A stretch of DNA of 64,000 nt from the NCBI RefSeq assembly GCF_020148005.1, contig NZ_JAGXFD010000001.1, positions 2,882,919 to 2,946,918 on the forward strand, given 5' to 3'. The first letter of the stretch is position 1. Every line of letters starts with the position of its first letter. Made by a program: the position numbers and the translations under genes. The notes under the pieces were generated by a model, which saw only the letters and a program-made list of their open reading frames with translations, made no database searches and had not been told where the DNA came from. This document shows positions 11,096 to 18,838 of the stretch, piece by piece. This DNA is from Modicisalibacter tunisiensis. GTDB lineage: Bacteria; Pseudomonadota; Gammaproteobacteria; Pseudomonadales; Halomonadaceae.

Positions 11096-11122
11096 TTTAT
11101 AGACGGCCCCAGATCGACGCAA
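11096..11122 (-). promoter_or_regulatory. Candidate sigma-70 promoter for acpP
   Basis: A TATAAA -10 (complement of 11096-11101) lies about 50 bases before the acpP ATG. TTGCGT at 15 bp, or TTGGTT at 19 bp, could serve as -35; neither spacing is ideal. An acpP promoter in the fabG-acpP gap is known in E. coli. Confidence 0.4.
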
Positions 11123-11142
11123 CCAAGGCGTCGAGCACGGCC

Positions 11143-11886
11143 TCAACGCATGTTCATGCCACCGTTGACCTGCAGGGTCTCGCCGGTGACATAGCCTGCC
11201 GCATCGCTGGTCAGAAAGCCCACCGCCGCGGCAATTTCCTCGGGAGCGCCCAGGCGCGCCAGCGGAATCTGGGTCAGCAGCGCCTTGTGCTGCTCCTCGG
11301 GCAGCGCCTCGGTCATGTCGGTGGCGATGAAGCCGGGTGCCACGGCATTGACGGTAATGCCGCGCGAGGCGACTTCCCGCGCCAGAGCCCGAGTGAAGCC
11401 CTCCATGCCCGCCTTGGCGGCAGCATAGTTGGTCTGCCCCAGGTTGCCCATGGTCGCCACGACCGAGCTGATGTTGACGATGCGCCCGAAACGCGCCTTG
11501 GTCATGCCTCGCACACAGGCCTTGGTGACGCGGTAGACGGACTTGAGATTGGTGTCGAGCACCGCATCCCATTCCTCTTCCTTCATGCGCATCAGCAGGT
11601 TGTCACGGGTAATTCCGGCATTGTTGACGAGAATGGTCGGCGCGCCGAACTCCTCGACGATCGCCTTGAGCAGGGTATCGATACTGGCCGGGTCGGTGGC
11701 ATCGAGCCGCCGACCACCGCCTTCGATCCCCTGCTCGCGAAAGTCGGCATCGATGCGCTCGGCGCCGGCATCACTGGTCGCCGTGCCGATGACGATGCGC
11801 CCCTGACGCCCCAGCTCGTGGGCGATGGCACGCCCGATACCACGACTGGCACCGGTGACGAGGGCGATTCTGCGTTCGCTGGTCAT
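11143..11886 (-). CDS. fabG: 3-oxoacyl-ACP reductase
   Basis: 247 aa from the ATG at 11886 (AGAAGG ribosome site upstream). It is a classical short-chain dehydrogenase with the NADP-binding TGASRGIG near the N terminus, VNNAGITRDN, catalytic Ser in NISSVV, and the YAAAK Tyr/Lys pair (TNYAAAKAG). It reduces 3-oxoacyl-ACP with NADPH. It follows fabD by 14 bp and precedes acpP, the canonical order. Confidence 0.96.
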   Translation of the reverse strand: MTSERRIALVTGASRGIGRAIAHELGRQGRIVIGTATSDAGAERIDADFREQGIEGGGRRLDATDPASIDTLLKAIVEEFGAPTILVNNAGITRDNLLMRMKEEEWDAVLDTNLKSVYRVTKACVRGMTKARFGRIVNISSVVATMGNLGQTNYAAAKAGMEGFTRALAREVASRGITVNAVAPGFIATDMTEALPEEQHKALLTQIPLARLGAPEEIAAAVGFLTSDAAGYVTGETLQVNGGMNMR

Positions 11887-11900
11887 AAAGCCTTCTCGAA

Positions 11901-12866
11901 TCAATCGTTGGCGTTCTGGCCGACCGCTTCCCGCGCCAGCGTCAGCGCCGACGCCAGACTGTCGGGATCATTGGCCGCCAGCCCCTTGGCCCCGCGGGCC
12001 ACGCGCTTGTTGAGCCCGGTGAGCACCTTGCCCGGCCCGCACTCGATGAACACCTCGGCGCCCTGGGCGAGCATGGTCTCGACGCAGTCCGTCCAGCGTA
12101 CCGGCTGATAGAGCTGTTCGATCAGGCGCGTGCGCAAGGTGTCGATGTCGGCATGCGCCTGGGCGTCGACGTTCTGGACCACCGTGTAGCGCGGCGTCTT
12201 GATCTCGATCTCGCCCATGGCCGCGGCCAGCCGCTCGGCGGCGGGCTTCATCAGCGCGCAATGCGACGGCACCGACACCGGCAGGGGCAGCGCCCGCTTG
12301 GCGCCGGCCTCCTGGCACAGGGCGATGGCGCGTTCGACGGCGGGCTTGTCGCCCGCGATCACCACCTGCCCCGGCGCATTGTAGTTGACGGCCGCGACGA
12401 CCTCGCCCTGAGCGGCATCGCGGCAGGCACGCTCGACGGCCTCATTGTCGAGACCGAGGATCGCCGCCATGGCACCCCGGCCGGCCGGCACGGCCTCCTG
12501 CATCGCCTCGCCGCGCAGACGCACCAGCTTTACCCCCTCGGCAAAGCCCAGCGCCCCGGCGCAGACCATCGCGCTGTATTCGCCCAGGCTGTGCCCGGCC
12601 ATGACCAGAGGGCGCGGGCCTTCCAGTTCCTGCCAGACACGCCAGATGGCGACGCTCGATGTCAGCAGCGCCGGCTGGGTGCAGGCCGTGGCGTTGAGCG
12701 CCTCTTCCGGCCCCTCCTGAGCCACGTGCCACAGATCGTATCCGAGGGCGTCGGACGCCTCCTCGAAAGTGGTTCGCACCACGCTGTATCGTTCGGCCAG
12801 CTCTCTCAGCATGCCCAGGTGCTGGGAGCCCTGCCCCGGAAAAACGAGGGCCAGGGATTGAGTCAT
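11901..12866 (-). CDS. fabD: Malonyl-CoA:ACP transacylase
   Basis: 321 aa from the ATG at 12866. A GTG three codons upstream is possible, but the AAAGG ribosome site is better spaced for the ATG. The VFPGQGSQ N terminus, the GHSLGEYSA nucleophile elbow with Ser93, and the active His of VPSHCALM are all seen. It transfers malonyl from CoA to ACP. The plsX stop lies only 5 bp upstream. In E. coli fabH sits between plsX and fabD; here it is absent. Confidence 0.95.
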   Translation of the reverse strand: MTQSLALVFPGQGSQHLGMLRELAERYSVVRTTFEEASDALGYDLWHVAQEGPEEALNATACTQPALLTSSVAIWRVWQELEGPRPLVMAGHSLGEYSAMVCAGALGFAEGVKLVRLRGEAMQEAVPAGRGAMAAILGLDNEAVERACRDAAQGEVVAAVNYNAPGQVVIAGDKPAVERAIALCQEAGAKRALPLPVSVPSHCALMKPAAERLAAAMGEIEIKTPRYTVVQNVDAQAHADIDTLRTRLIEQLYQPVRWTDCVETMLAQGAEVFIECGPGKVLTGLNKRVARGAKGLAANDPDSLASALTLAREAVGQNAND

Positions 12867-12871
12867 GGCAT

Positions 12872-13963
12872 TCACCTTTCAGGATTGAAATCGTCGGGTC
12901 TCGAGCGGGCGGAAAACCCGCTATCCCCCGGGCCGCACGCGACCGACGGGATAGCGGACTGTCCCAGCGCCTGCGCCAGCCGCGACGGCAGATCACGGCG
13001 CACCTCCTGCACCGCACGGGAGACGGCAAACGCGAACCCCTGGGCATCGGCACGGCCGTGGCTCTTCACCACGATGCCTGCCAGACCCAGAAGACTGGCG
13101 CCATTGTAGCGGACCGGATCCAGCTGACGCTTGATACGCAGCAAGGCCGGACGCGCCAGCAGCGTGACGAGACGACTGCCCCAGTGGGCGGCGAAGGTGG
13201 TCTGGAAGCGCTCCACCAGCATGCGCGCCAGCCCTTCGCTGGACTTGAGCACGATGTTGCCGACGAAGCCGTCGCAGACCACCACGTCGGCGTCTCCGTT
13301 GAACAGGCCGTCACCCTCGACGAACCCGATGTAGTTGAGCGACGACAGGCGTCGCAGCCGCTCGTCGGCCTCGCGAACCATCGCCGGGCCCTTGGTCGCC
13401 TCGACGCCCACGTTGAGCAGGGCCACCCTTGGGTGCTCGAGGCCGTCGACATGTCGCGCCATGACATCCGCCATGCGCGCGAAATCGACCAGCCGCTCGG
13501 CGGTGGTCTCGATATTGGCACCCAGGTCGATCATGTAGCAGCGACCGCCGCCGCGGGTCGGGATGGCGGTGGTGATCGCCGGTCGCGGAATGCCCGCCAC
13601 CATGCCCAGGGCACGGCGCGACAGCGCCATCAGGGCACCGGTGTTGCCGGCACTGACGCCTGCATCGGCCTGCCCGGCCGCCACGTCATCGAGCATGCGG
13701 GCCAGACTGCTGCTTCCCCCGGTACGCAGGGCCTGGGAAGGACGCGCCGACTGCGCGATCACCTCGCCCGCATGATGGACACTCATGCGCTCACGCACTG
13801 CTCCGTAGCGACGAGGCAGTGACGACAGTTCTTCTTCGAGCCGCACTTGCGGCCCGAACAGGCGGATGGACAGCGAGGGATGCGCGCACAGCGCTTCGGC
13901 GGCTCCCCGAACCACGGCGCGGGGACCCTGGTCCCCGCCCATGGCGTCGATGGCGATACGCAC
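12872..13963 (-). CDS. plsX: Phosphate acyltransferase PlsX
   Basis: 363 aa beginning [18 protein letters not shown], the diagnostic PlsX N terminus; a [13 protein letters not shown] glycine-rich block follows. It makes acyl-phosphate from acyl-ACP, the donor for PlsY in the first step of phospholipid synthesis. It is a peripheral membrane protein. It follows rpmF by 36 bp and is coupled to fabD. The length is near the E. coli 356. Confidence 0.95.
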   Translation of the reverse strand: MRIAIDAMGGDQGPRAVVRGAAEALCAHPSLSIRLFGPQVRLEEELSSLPRRYGAVRERMSVHHAGEVIAQSARPSQALRTGGSSSLARMLDDVAAGQADAGVSAGNTGALMALSRRALGMVAGIPRPAITTAIPTRGGGRCYMIDLGANIETTAERLVDFARMADVMARHVDGLEHPRVALLNVGVEATKGPAMVREADERLRRLSSLNYIGFVEGDGLFNGDADVVVCDGFVGNIVLKSSEGLARMLVERFQTTFAAHWGSRLVTLLARPALLRIKRQLDPVRYNGASLLGLAGIVVKSHGRADAQGFAFAVSRAVQEVRRDLPSRLAQALGQSAIPSVACGPGDSGFSARSRPDDFNPER

Positions 13964-13999
13964 GACGTGACGCCGAAGTCGCCCGAATTCAGCGCTGCG

Positions 14000-14170
14000 T
14001 CAAGCGTCGACGACCTTGCGGCCGCGATAGAAACCGTCCGGTGCCACGTGGTGACGACGATGCGTGGTGCCGGTTTCCTTGTCCTGGGACAGGGTCGGGC
14101 CGGTCAGCGCGTCGTGGCTGCGGCGCATGCCGCGCTTGGAACGGGTCTTGCGGTTCTGTTGAACTGCCAT
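14000..14170 (-). CDS. rpmF: 50S ribosomal protein L32
   Basis: 56 aa, read directly from the minus strand: [20 protein letters not shown], then a segment with DKETG and [17 protein letters not shown]. The basic N terminus and the conserved RSHD-AL and GFYRG motifs identify L32. The length (56-57) is normal. It has no zinc-type Cys motif, so it is the zinc-independent form. It lies between yceD and plsX, its conserved location. Confidence 0.96.
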   Translation of the reverse strand: MAVQQNRKTRSKRGMRRSHDALTGPTLSQDKETGTTHRRHHVAPDGFYRGRKVVDA

Positions 14171-14201
14171 GGGTAGTACTCCAAAGAGCGTGTCGAAATA
14201 A

Positions 14202-14729
14202 TCAGTGTTTATCCTTCAATGTGCGCAGCACATCGAAGGGGCTTGTCGCGGTCTCGTCCGAATCCTCGGTGTCGGGACGGCTGGCCAGCTGGTCGCGCGA
14301 CACGGCGCACGCCGCCTCGTCGTGATAGACCACCTGCGGCAGGCTGAGGATCAGTTCGTCCTCGATGACCGGCAGCAGGTTGAGCTGTTCGTTTTCCACC
14401 AGGACCGGCTCGTAGTCGCCGGGCAGGTCGGCGGCCAGGGCATCGCTGCTCACCATGCCCAGCAGCCAGCGGCTCTCGACCGACACCGGCAGCGGCTCCA
14501 GGCAACGCCGGCAGGCGAGCTGCACCGAGGCACTCAGCCACCCCTCGATGTAACGGCGCCCCTGAGGGCCGACACCGAAGGCAAGGCGCACCTCGCAGTC
14601 ACCCTGCTGAGGCCCGGCCTCTTCGGCCAGACGCGTCATGGCATCCAGAGGGACACTGCCCTCGAGCGTCTGTTCGCCGGCAGCCAGCCGGTAGGGCTCG
14701 ACGTGCAGGGGAAGTCTAGTGGTCATCAT
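14202..14729 (-). CDS. yceD: YceD (DUF177) large-subunit biogenesis-associated protein
   Basis: 175 aa from the tandem ATGATG at 14729/14726. The longer frame to 14780 would start upstream of the promoter, so I rejected it. The DUF177 core includes a CRRCLEPL Cys pair and an acidic patch with [19 protein letters not shown]. YceD proteins are linked to 23S rRNA and large-subunit assembly, which fits the neighbouring rpmF. This is the first gene of the minus-strand cluster. The promoter predicts a transcription start only about three bases before the ATG, so the mRNA may be nearly leaderless. Confidence 0.88.
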   Translation of the reverse strand: MMTTRLPLHVEPYRLAAGEQTLEGSVPLDAMTRLAEEAGPQQGDCEVRLAFGVGPQGRRYIEGWLSASVQLACRRCLEPLPVSVESRWLLGMVSSDALAADLPGDYEPVLVENEQLNLLPVIEDELILSLPQVVYHDEAACAVSRDQLASRPDTEDSDETATSPFDVLRTLKDKH

Positions 14730-14738
14730 AGGCGCGCA

Positions 14739-14767
14739 ATAATAGGGATTCCCCCCGGGCCTGTCAA
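14739..14767 (-). promoter_or_regulatory. Sigma-70 promoter of the yceD-rpmF-plsX-fab cluster
   Basis: Perfect -35 TTGACA (complement of 14762-14767), 17-bp spacer and -10 TATTAT (complement of 14739-14744). It faces yceD. The predicted start of transcription near 14732 lies at the yceD start codon. Confidence 0.8.
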
Positions 14768-14845
14768 AGCGCACCGTCACGCCCTGTACAGCCCGCGAGC
14801 ACGGGGGCAGACTGAGCCCTCCACTTCCTCCGCGAGGACACTGCC

Positions 14846-15430
14846 ATGAGCCGTCTCGTTCTGGCTTCCGGATCGCCCTGGCGCCGCCAGCTGCTCGAAC
14901 GCCTCGGCCTGCCCTTCACCTGGGCGAGCCCCGACATCGACGAGCGCCCCCGTGACGGCGAGCCGCCCGAGGCACTCGTGCATCGCCTGGCCCTGAGCAA
15001 GGCCGAGCGAGTGGCCCGCGACTTCGATGACCACCTGGTCATCGGCAGCGACCAGATCGCCCTGTTCGAGGGCGACATCCTCGGCAAGCCCGGCGACGAG
15101 GCCACCGCCCGGGCCAACCTGGCCCGCTTCTCGGGCAACCGCGTGCGCTTTCTCACCGGCCTGGCGCTGATCGACACCCGCGCCAGTCGTCACTGGGTCT
15201 GCCACGAACGCTACGACGTCGTCTTCCGACGACTCGGCGAACGCGAGATCGCCCATTACGTCGCCCGTGAAAAGCCCCTGGACAGCGCCGGCAGCTTCCG
15301 CATGGAAGGTCTCGGCGTCACGCTCTTCGAGCGCCTGGAGGGCGACGACCCCAACACGCTGATCGGCCTGCCCCTGATCCGCCTGTGCGCGCTGCTGCGC
15401 GAGGCCGGCCTGGACCCCCTCGCCGCCTGA
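14846..15430 (+). CDS. Maf-family nucleotide pyrophosphatase (YceF type)
   Basis: 194 aa. N-terminal LASGSPWRR (the SxxR/K phosphate-binding loop), the catalytic-type Asp in VIGSDQIA, and FRMEGLG near the C terminus mark the Maf fold. The VIGSDQIA and GSFRMEGLGVTLFE variants suit the YceF subgroup, which hydrolyses m7GTP in E. coli, more than the dTTP/UTP-specific YhdE type. It diverges from yceD across 116 bp. The neighbourhood maf|yceD-rpmF is conserved in Pseudomonas and E. coli. Substrate is inferred from subgroup. Confidence 0.9.
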   Translation: MSRLVLASGSPWRRQLLERLGLPFTWASPDIDERPRDGEPPEALVHRLALSKAERVARDFDDHLVIGSDQIALFEGDILGKPGDEATARANLARFSGNRVRFLTGLALIDTRASRHWVCHERYDVVFRRLGEREIAHYVAREKPLDSAGSFRMEGLGVTLFERLEGDDPNTLIGLPLIRLCALLREAGLDPLAA

Positions 15431-15449
15431 CCCCCGAGCCTCGCCGCAC

Positions 15450-16502
15450 TCAGTAGGCCTGATAGCGCACCGGCGAGCGGGTCGAGGGCAGCCCCAGCCA
15501 CTCGGCGGCGACCCGGCCGAACTGACGCGACAGGCGCGTGAACGGGTCCAGCGACGGCGTGTAGTCTTCCAGCGGCAGACCGTCGAAGCGCTCCCGATCG
15601 AGCTGCTCCAGGCTGGCCAGCTCGTCCACCAGTCCCAGCGACACGGCCTGCTCGCCGGTCCAGACCAGCCCCGAGAACAGCCGCGGGTCATCGGCCAGCC
15701 GGTCGCCGCGACCGGCCTTGACGGCGTCGATGAACTGCCGATGGGTGGTGTCGAGCACCTGCTGCCAGAACTCGCGCTGCTCCGGCGTCACCGGCGCGAA
15801 GGGATCCAGGAAGTCCTTGTTCTCGCCGGCGGTGAAGACCCGCCGCTCCACCCCCAGCTTATCGATGGCGCCCTGGAGACCGAAGCCGGCATGAATCACC
15901 CCGATCGAGCCGACCAGGCTCGCCGGGGACGCATAGACGCGACCGGCCGCCGAGGCGATGTAATAGGCGCCGCTGGCCCCGATGTCCTCGATGACCGCCA
16001 CCACCGGCTTGCCGCCCTGGGCCACGAGCCGCCGCAGCTCGGCGTAGACGCGCTGCGACTGCACCGGGCTGCCGCCGGGACTGTTGATGTCGAGCACCAC
16101 GGCACGAGCATCCGGATTGCCCCAGGCCTGCCTGACGCCCTCGATGATCCGTTCGGCACTGGCCCGCCCCTCGGCATCGATGGCGCCCTCGACGCGCACC
16201 ACGGCGACATGCGGCCCCGTGGGCGTCGGCCCGCCGGCCTGCCGGACGCCACTGAAGACCGCCCACACCAGCGCCAGCAGCAGCCCGGCGAACACGAAGC
16301 GGAAGAACAGCTTCCAGCGCCGTGCGCGACGCTGCTCGACCAGCACGCCCTCCATCCAGCGCTCCATGAGCTGCCACTGCTGCCATTGCCGACGCTCGCG
16401 CCAGTCCGCGCCCGCCTCCTCCTTTCTTTCTCTTCGCGGCTCGTCGCCGGGTGGTACCTCTTCCCCGCCGGTCCAGGGATCGTCATTGCGCTCGTCGGCC
16501 AT
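15450..16502 (-). CDS. sppA: Signal peptide peptidase SppA (S49 family, short form)
   Basis: 350 aa from the ATG at 16502, which lies at the best distance from GAGGAGG (the GTG at 16505 is too close). An acidic cytoplasmic N-terminal tail is followed by one membrane segment at about residues 64-85 and the protease domain. The catalytic Ser177 is in IGASGAYY and the Lys229 in AGENKDF, a Ser/Lys dyad. The single-domain length (about 350) corresponds to the half-length SppA common in Pseudomonas and Bacillus. It degrades leftover signal peptides in the membrane. It is convergent with maf. Confidence 0.9.
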   Translation of the reverse strand: MADERNDDPWTGGEEVPPGDEPRRERKEEAGADWRERRQWQQWQLMERWMEGVLVEQRRARRWKLFFRFVFAGLLLALVWAVFSGVRQAGGPTPTGPHVAVVRVEGAIDAEGRASAERIIEGVRQAWGNPDARAVVLDINSPGGSPVQSQRVYAELRRLVAQGGKPVVAVIEDIGASGAYYIASAAGRVYASPASLVGSIGVIHAGFGLQGAIDKLGVERRVFTAGENKDFLDPFAPVTPEQREFWQQVLDTTHRQFIDAVKAGRGDRLADDPRLFSGLVWTGEQAVSLGLVDELASLEQLDRERFDGLPLEDYTPSLDPFTRLSRQFGRVAAEWLGLPSTRSPVRYQAY

Positions 16503-16525
16503 CACGCACCTCCTCGATATTCACT

Positions 16526-17197
16526 TCAGCCATGGAGCCAGTCGATGACGGCCGCAAAGTCGTCCGCCGTGAAGGTCGGCTCGCACTGCGCGAGGCGCTC
16601 CGGCGCGTGCACCCCGTAGGTCACCGCCACGCGATCCATGCCCAGCGAGCGGGCCATGGCCATGTCATATTCGGTATCCCCGATCATCAACGCCTCCGAT
16701 GCCGCGACGCCGGTCTCGATCAGCAGCTCCTCGAGCATCCGCGGGTCGGGCTTGGAACGGGTCTCGTCGGCGGTTCGCGTGGCGTGGAACCAGCCGCCGG
16801 CGCCGGTCGTCGCCAGCGCCCGATCGAGCCCCCGGCGGCTCTTGCCGGTGGCCACGGCCAGCCGCGTTGCCGGGGAACGCCGCAGCCGCCCCAGACCCGC
16901 CTCGACCCCCGGGAAGAAGGGGGTCGGCGACTGGTCGGCGGCAACGAAGCGGCGCGCATAGCCGGCCCGCAGGGCCTCCGCCCGCCGGGCGTCGATTCCC
17001 GGACACAGCCGGGCGATCGCCTCGGGCAGCCCCAGCCCGATGATGTCACGCACTGCCTCGCGACTCAGCGGCGTCCAGCCGATTTCCTCGGCCGCCGCCT
17101 GCATGCAGCTGACGATCCGCGCCTCGGAATCCACCAGGGTGCCGTCCCAGTCGAAGATCACCAGCCGATAGCGAAGCTCTCCGGTCGAGGAGGTCAT
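16526..17197 (-). CDS. HAD-IA family phosphatase (phosphoglycolate phosphatase-like)
   Basis: 223 aa. HAD motif I is FDWDGTLVDS (nucleophile Asp, acid Asp), motif II is the Thr of AVATGKSRRGLD, motif III Lys is in TRSKPDPRML, and motif IV is MIGDTEYDM. An alpha-helical cap lies between motifs I and II. The sequence resembles Gph/YigB-type small-molecule phosphatases, but no substrate can be assigned. The ATG overlaps the rluC stop by 4 bp (ATGA), so it is translationally coupled to the rRNA modification gene, an arrangement shared with Pseudomonas. Confidence 0.88.
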   Translation of the reverse strand: MTSSTGELRYRLVIFDWDGTLVDSEARIVSCMQAAAEEIGWTPLSREAVRDIIGLGLPEAIARLCPGIDARRAEALRAGYARRFVAADQSPTPFFPGVEAGLGRLRRSPATRLAVATGKSRRGLDRALATTGAGGWFHATRTADETRSKPDPRMLEELLIETGVAASEALMIGDTEYDMAMARSLGMDRVAVTYGVHAPERLAQCEPTFTADDFAAVIDWLHG

Positions 17198-18150
17198 GAG
17201 GACATCCCCCGCCCGCGGGCACGCTCGAGCACCCCCTCGAGCTCGTCACCCAGCGGCGCCCGCACCCTGACGGGCCGGCCACTGCTGGGCTCGGGAAAGG
17301 TCAGCGACGCCGCATGCAGGAACAGGCGTGGCAGCTTCAGCTCCGCCGCCAGGCGACGCGCCGCCGCGGTACCGTACTTGTCGTCCCCCAATAGAGGGTG
17401 TCCCGCGTGAGCGGCATGCACCCGAATCTGGTGGGTGCGCCCGGTCACCGGCTCGGCCTCGACCAGGGTCACCCCGGCCAGCGTCTCCTGGACGGCGAAA
17501 CGGGTCCGCGCCACCTTGCCGGCCGGGTCGACGCGCACGCGGCGTTCGCCGTTGCCGGCGTCATAGCGATCCAGGCGCGCACTGACGAAATCCCGGCGAG
17601 CCGGCCAGCGCCCGGCCACCAGCGCCAGGTAACGCTTCTCCATCTTGTGCTGCTTGAGTGCGGTGTTGAGCGCCAGCAGCGCGGGACGTGTCTTGGCCAG
17701 CAGCAGGCATCCCGAGGTGTCGCGGTCGAGCCGATGCACCAGCTCGAGAAAGTCGAGATCCTCGCGTACCTGACGCAGCGCCTCGATCAGGCCGATCTTC
17801 ACCCCGCTGCCGCCGTGCACCGGCAGCCCCGAGGGCTTGTTGATCACCAGCCACTGCGGCCCCTCGATCAGCACGCTGCCGGCCAGCAGGTTGCGCAGGT
17901 TGTCGCTGACCTCGCGCACCGCCTCTTCCGGCGCCAGCCGCAGCGGCGGGATGCGCACCTGATCGCCGGGCACCAGCCGATAGTCGGCCTTGACGCGCTT
18001 CTTGTTGACGCGCACCTCGCCCTTGCGGACGATCCGATAGATCAGCGCCCGCGGCGCCCCTTTCAGGCGCGTGTGCAGAAAGTTGTCGATGCGCTGCCCG
18101 GCGTGGGCCTCGCCGATGTCGACCCATTGAATGTCGCGCCCTTCGGCCAT
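17194..18150 (-). CDS. rluC: 23S rRNA pseudouridine synthase RluC
   Basis: 318 aa. An N-terminal S4 RNA-binding domain (about residues 18-80) is followed by the RluA-type catalytic domain with HRLDRDTSG, where Asp144 is the nucleophile (the same number as in E. coli RluC). RTHQIRVH and LLGDDKYG follow. RluC makes pseudouridines in 23S rRNA at 955, 2504 and 2580 (E. coli numbering). Divergence from rne is the conserved arrangement and supports RluC over RluD or RluA. An AAGGAGAG ribosome site precedes the ATG. Confidence 0.93.
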   Translation of the reverse strand: MAEGRDIQWVDIGEAHAGQRIDNFLHTRLKGAPRALIYRIVRKGEVRVNKKRVKADYRLVPGDQVRIPPLRLAPEEAVREVSDNLRNLLAGSVLIEGPQWLVINKPSGLPVHGGSGVKIGLIEALRQVREDLDFLELVHRLDRDTSGCLLLAKTRPALLALNTALKQHKMEKRYLALVAGRWPARRDFVSARLDRYDAGNGERRVRVDPAGKVARTRFAVQETLAGVTLVEAEPVTGRTHQIRVHAAHAGHPLLGDDKYGTAAARRLAAELKLPRLFLHAASLTFPEPSSGRPVRVRAPLGDELEGVLERARGRGMSS

Positions 18151-18838
18151 GCTCTCTCCTTGCCTGTTCCGGCCTCAGTGACCGAAAGCCCCATTCTAAC
18201 CCACCTCGGCGGTGTCAACGTCAATTGCCGCTATACGGCTTTACTGTTATATTCCGAAGTCGCTCGGATGGGTGAAAAGCACCCATCGTCACGCGCCTGC
18301 CCGATCAGCACGCAGGCCCGAGCCATGATTCCGGCGATGGGGACATCCCCATCGCCATGCAGTGAAAAGTGAAAGACGACGCCACGCCCGGGCCCGATCA
18401 CGCCTGATGCCTGATCGAGACCACGGGGACTTCAACACCGTGCCGGAGGCCGGCGTCGGCGAATCGAACAATGCCAGGTGTCTGGCGGTCGTCTGCAGGA
18501 CCGGCCGGGGGATGCACCCCGCCGCGACATGTCCTGCCGCCGCCGCGTACTCAACATGATCTTGCCATTCCCGGCCCTGCCGGGGCTGGCGCCACAGTCA
18601 CGACATGCGCTGAGCACAGCACGACAGCACGAAGCGGTTCGCCGTCGCCGACGCAAAAGGAATCGCTGGTCAGATAATAGACGTGCGGAAACAAGCACCA
18701 CGCGCCTGGCGGACCGGGATATGGCCTGACTCGTGTCAGCCTTCACTCGCCCGCGCAATACCGTGAGCATCCGCGCCGACATTTCCACAGCGTTGTCCCC
18801 AGGCCCGCCTCCCGGTGCGAGCCAACTAGCGAGACAAC
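18151..18838. other. rluC-rne intergenic region holding the long rne leader
   Basis: There is no gene in these 688 bp. From 18193 to 18224 there are tandem TTGACA and TTGACG hexamers and a TAGAAT facing rluC, but their spacings (14 and 20) are poor. A clear promoter faces rne (separate entry), so the rne transcript should carry about 580 untranslated bases. Two perfect inverted repeats lie early in this leader: GATGGGTG/CACCCATC (18267-18287, 5-base loop) and GGCGATGGGGA/TCCCCATCGCC (18333-18356). Long structured rne leaders mediate autoregulation by RNase E cleavage in E. coli (361 bases there). The later half (18360-18838) shows no motif I can name. Confidence 0.7.
18225..18253 (+). promoter_or_regulatory. 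Sigma-70 promoter of rne
   Basis: -35 TTGCCG (18225-18230), 17-bp spacer, -10 TATATT (18248-18253). Transcription would start near 18260, just before the first leader hairpin. Confidence 0.7.

Noticed and set aside
18193-18224. A perfect TTGACA with TAGAAT as the rluC promoter
   Set aside because: The spacer is only 14 bp (20 bp for the adjoining TTGACG), outside the normal range, so I did not list it as a promoter.
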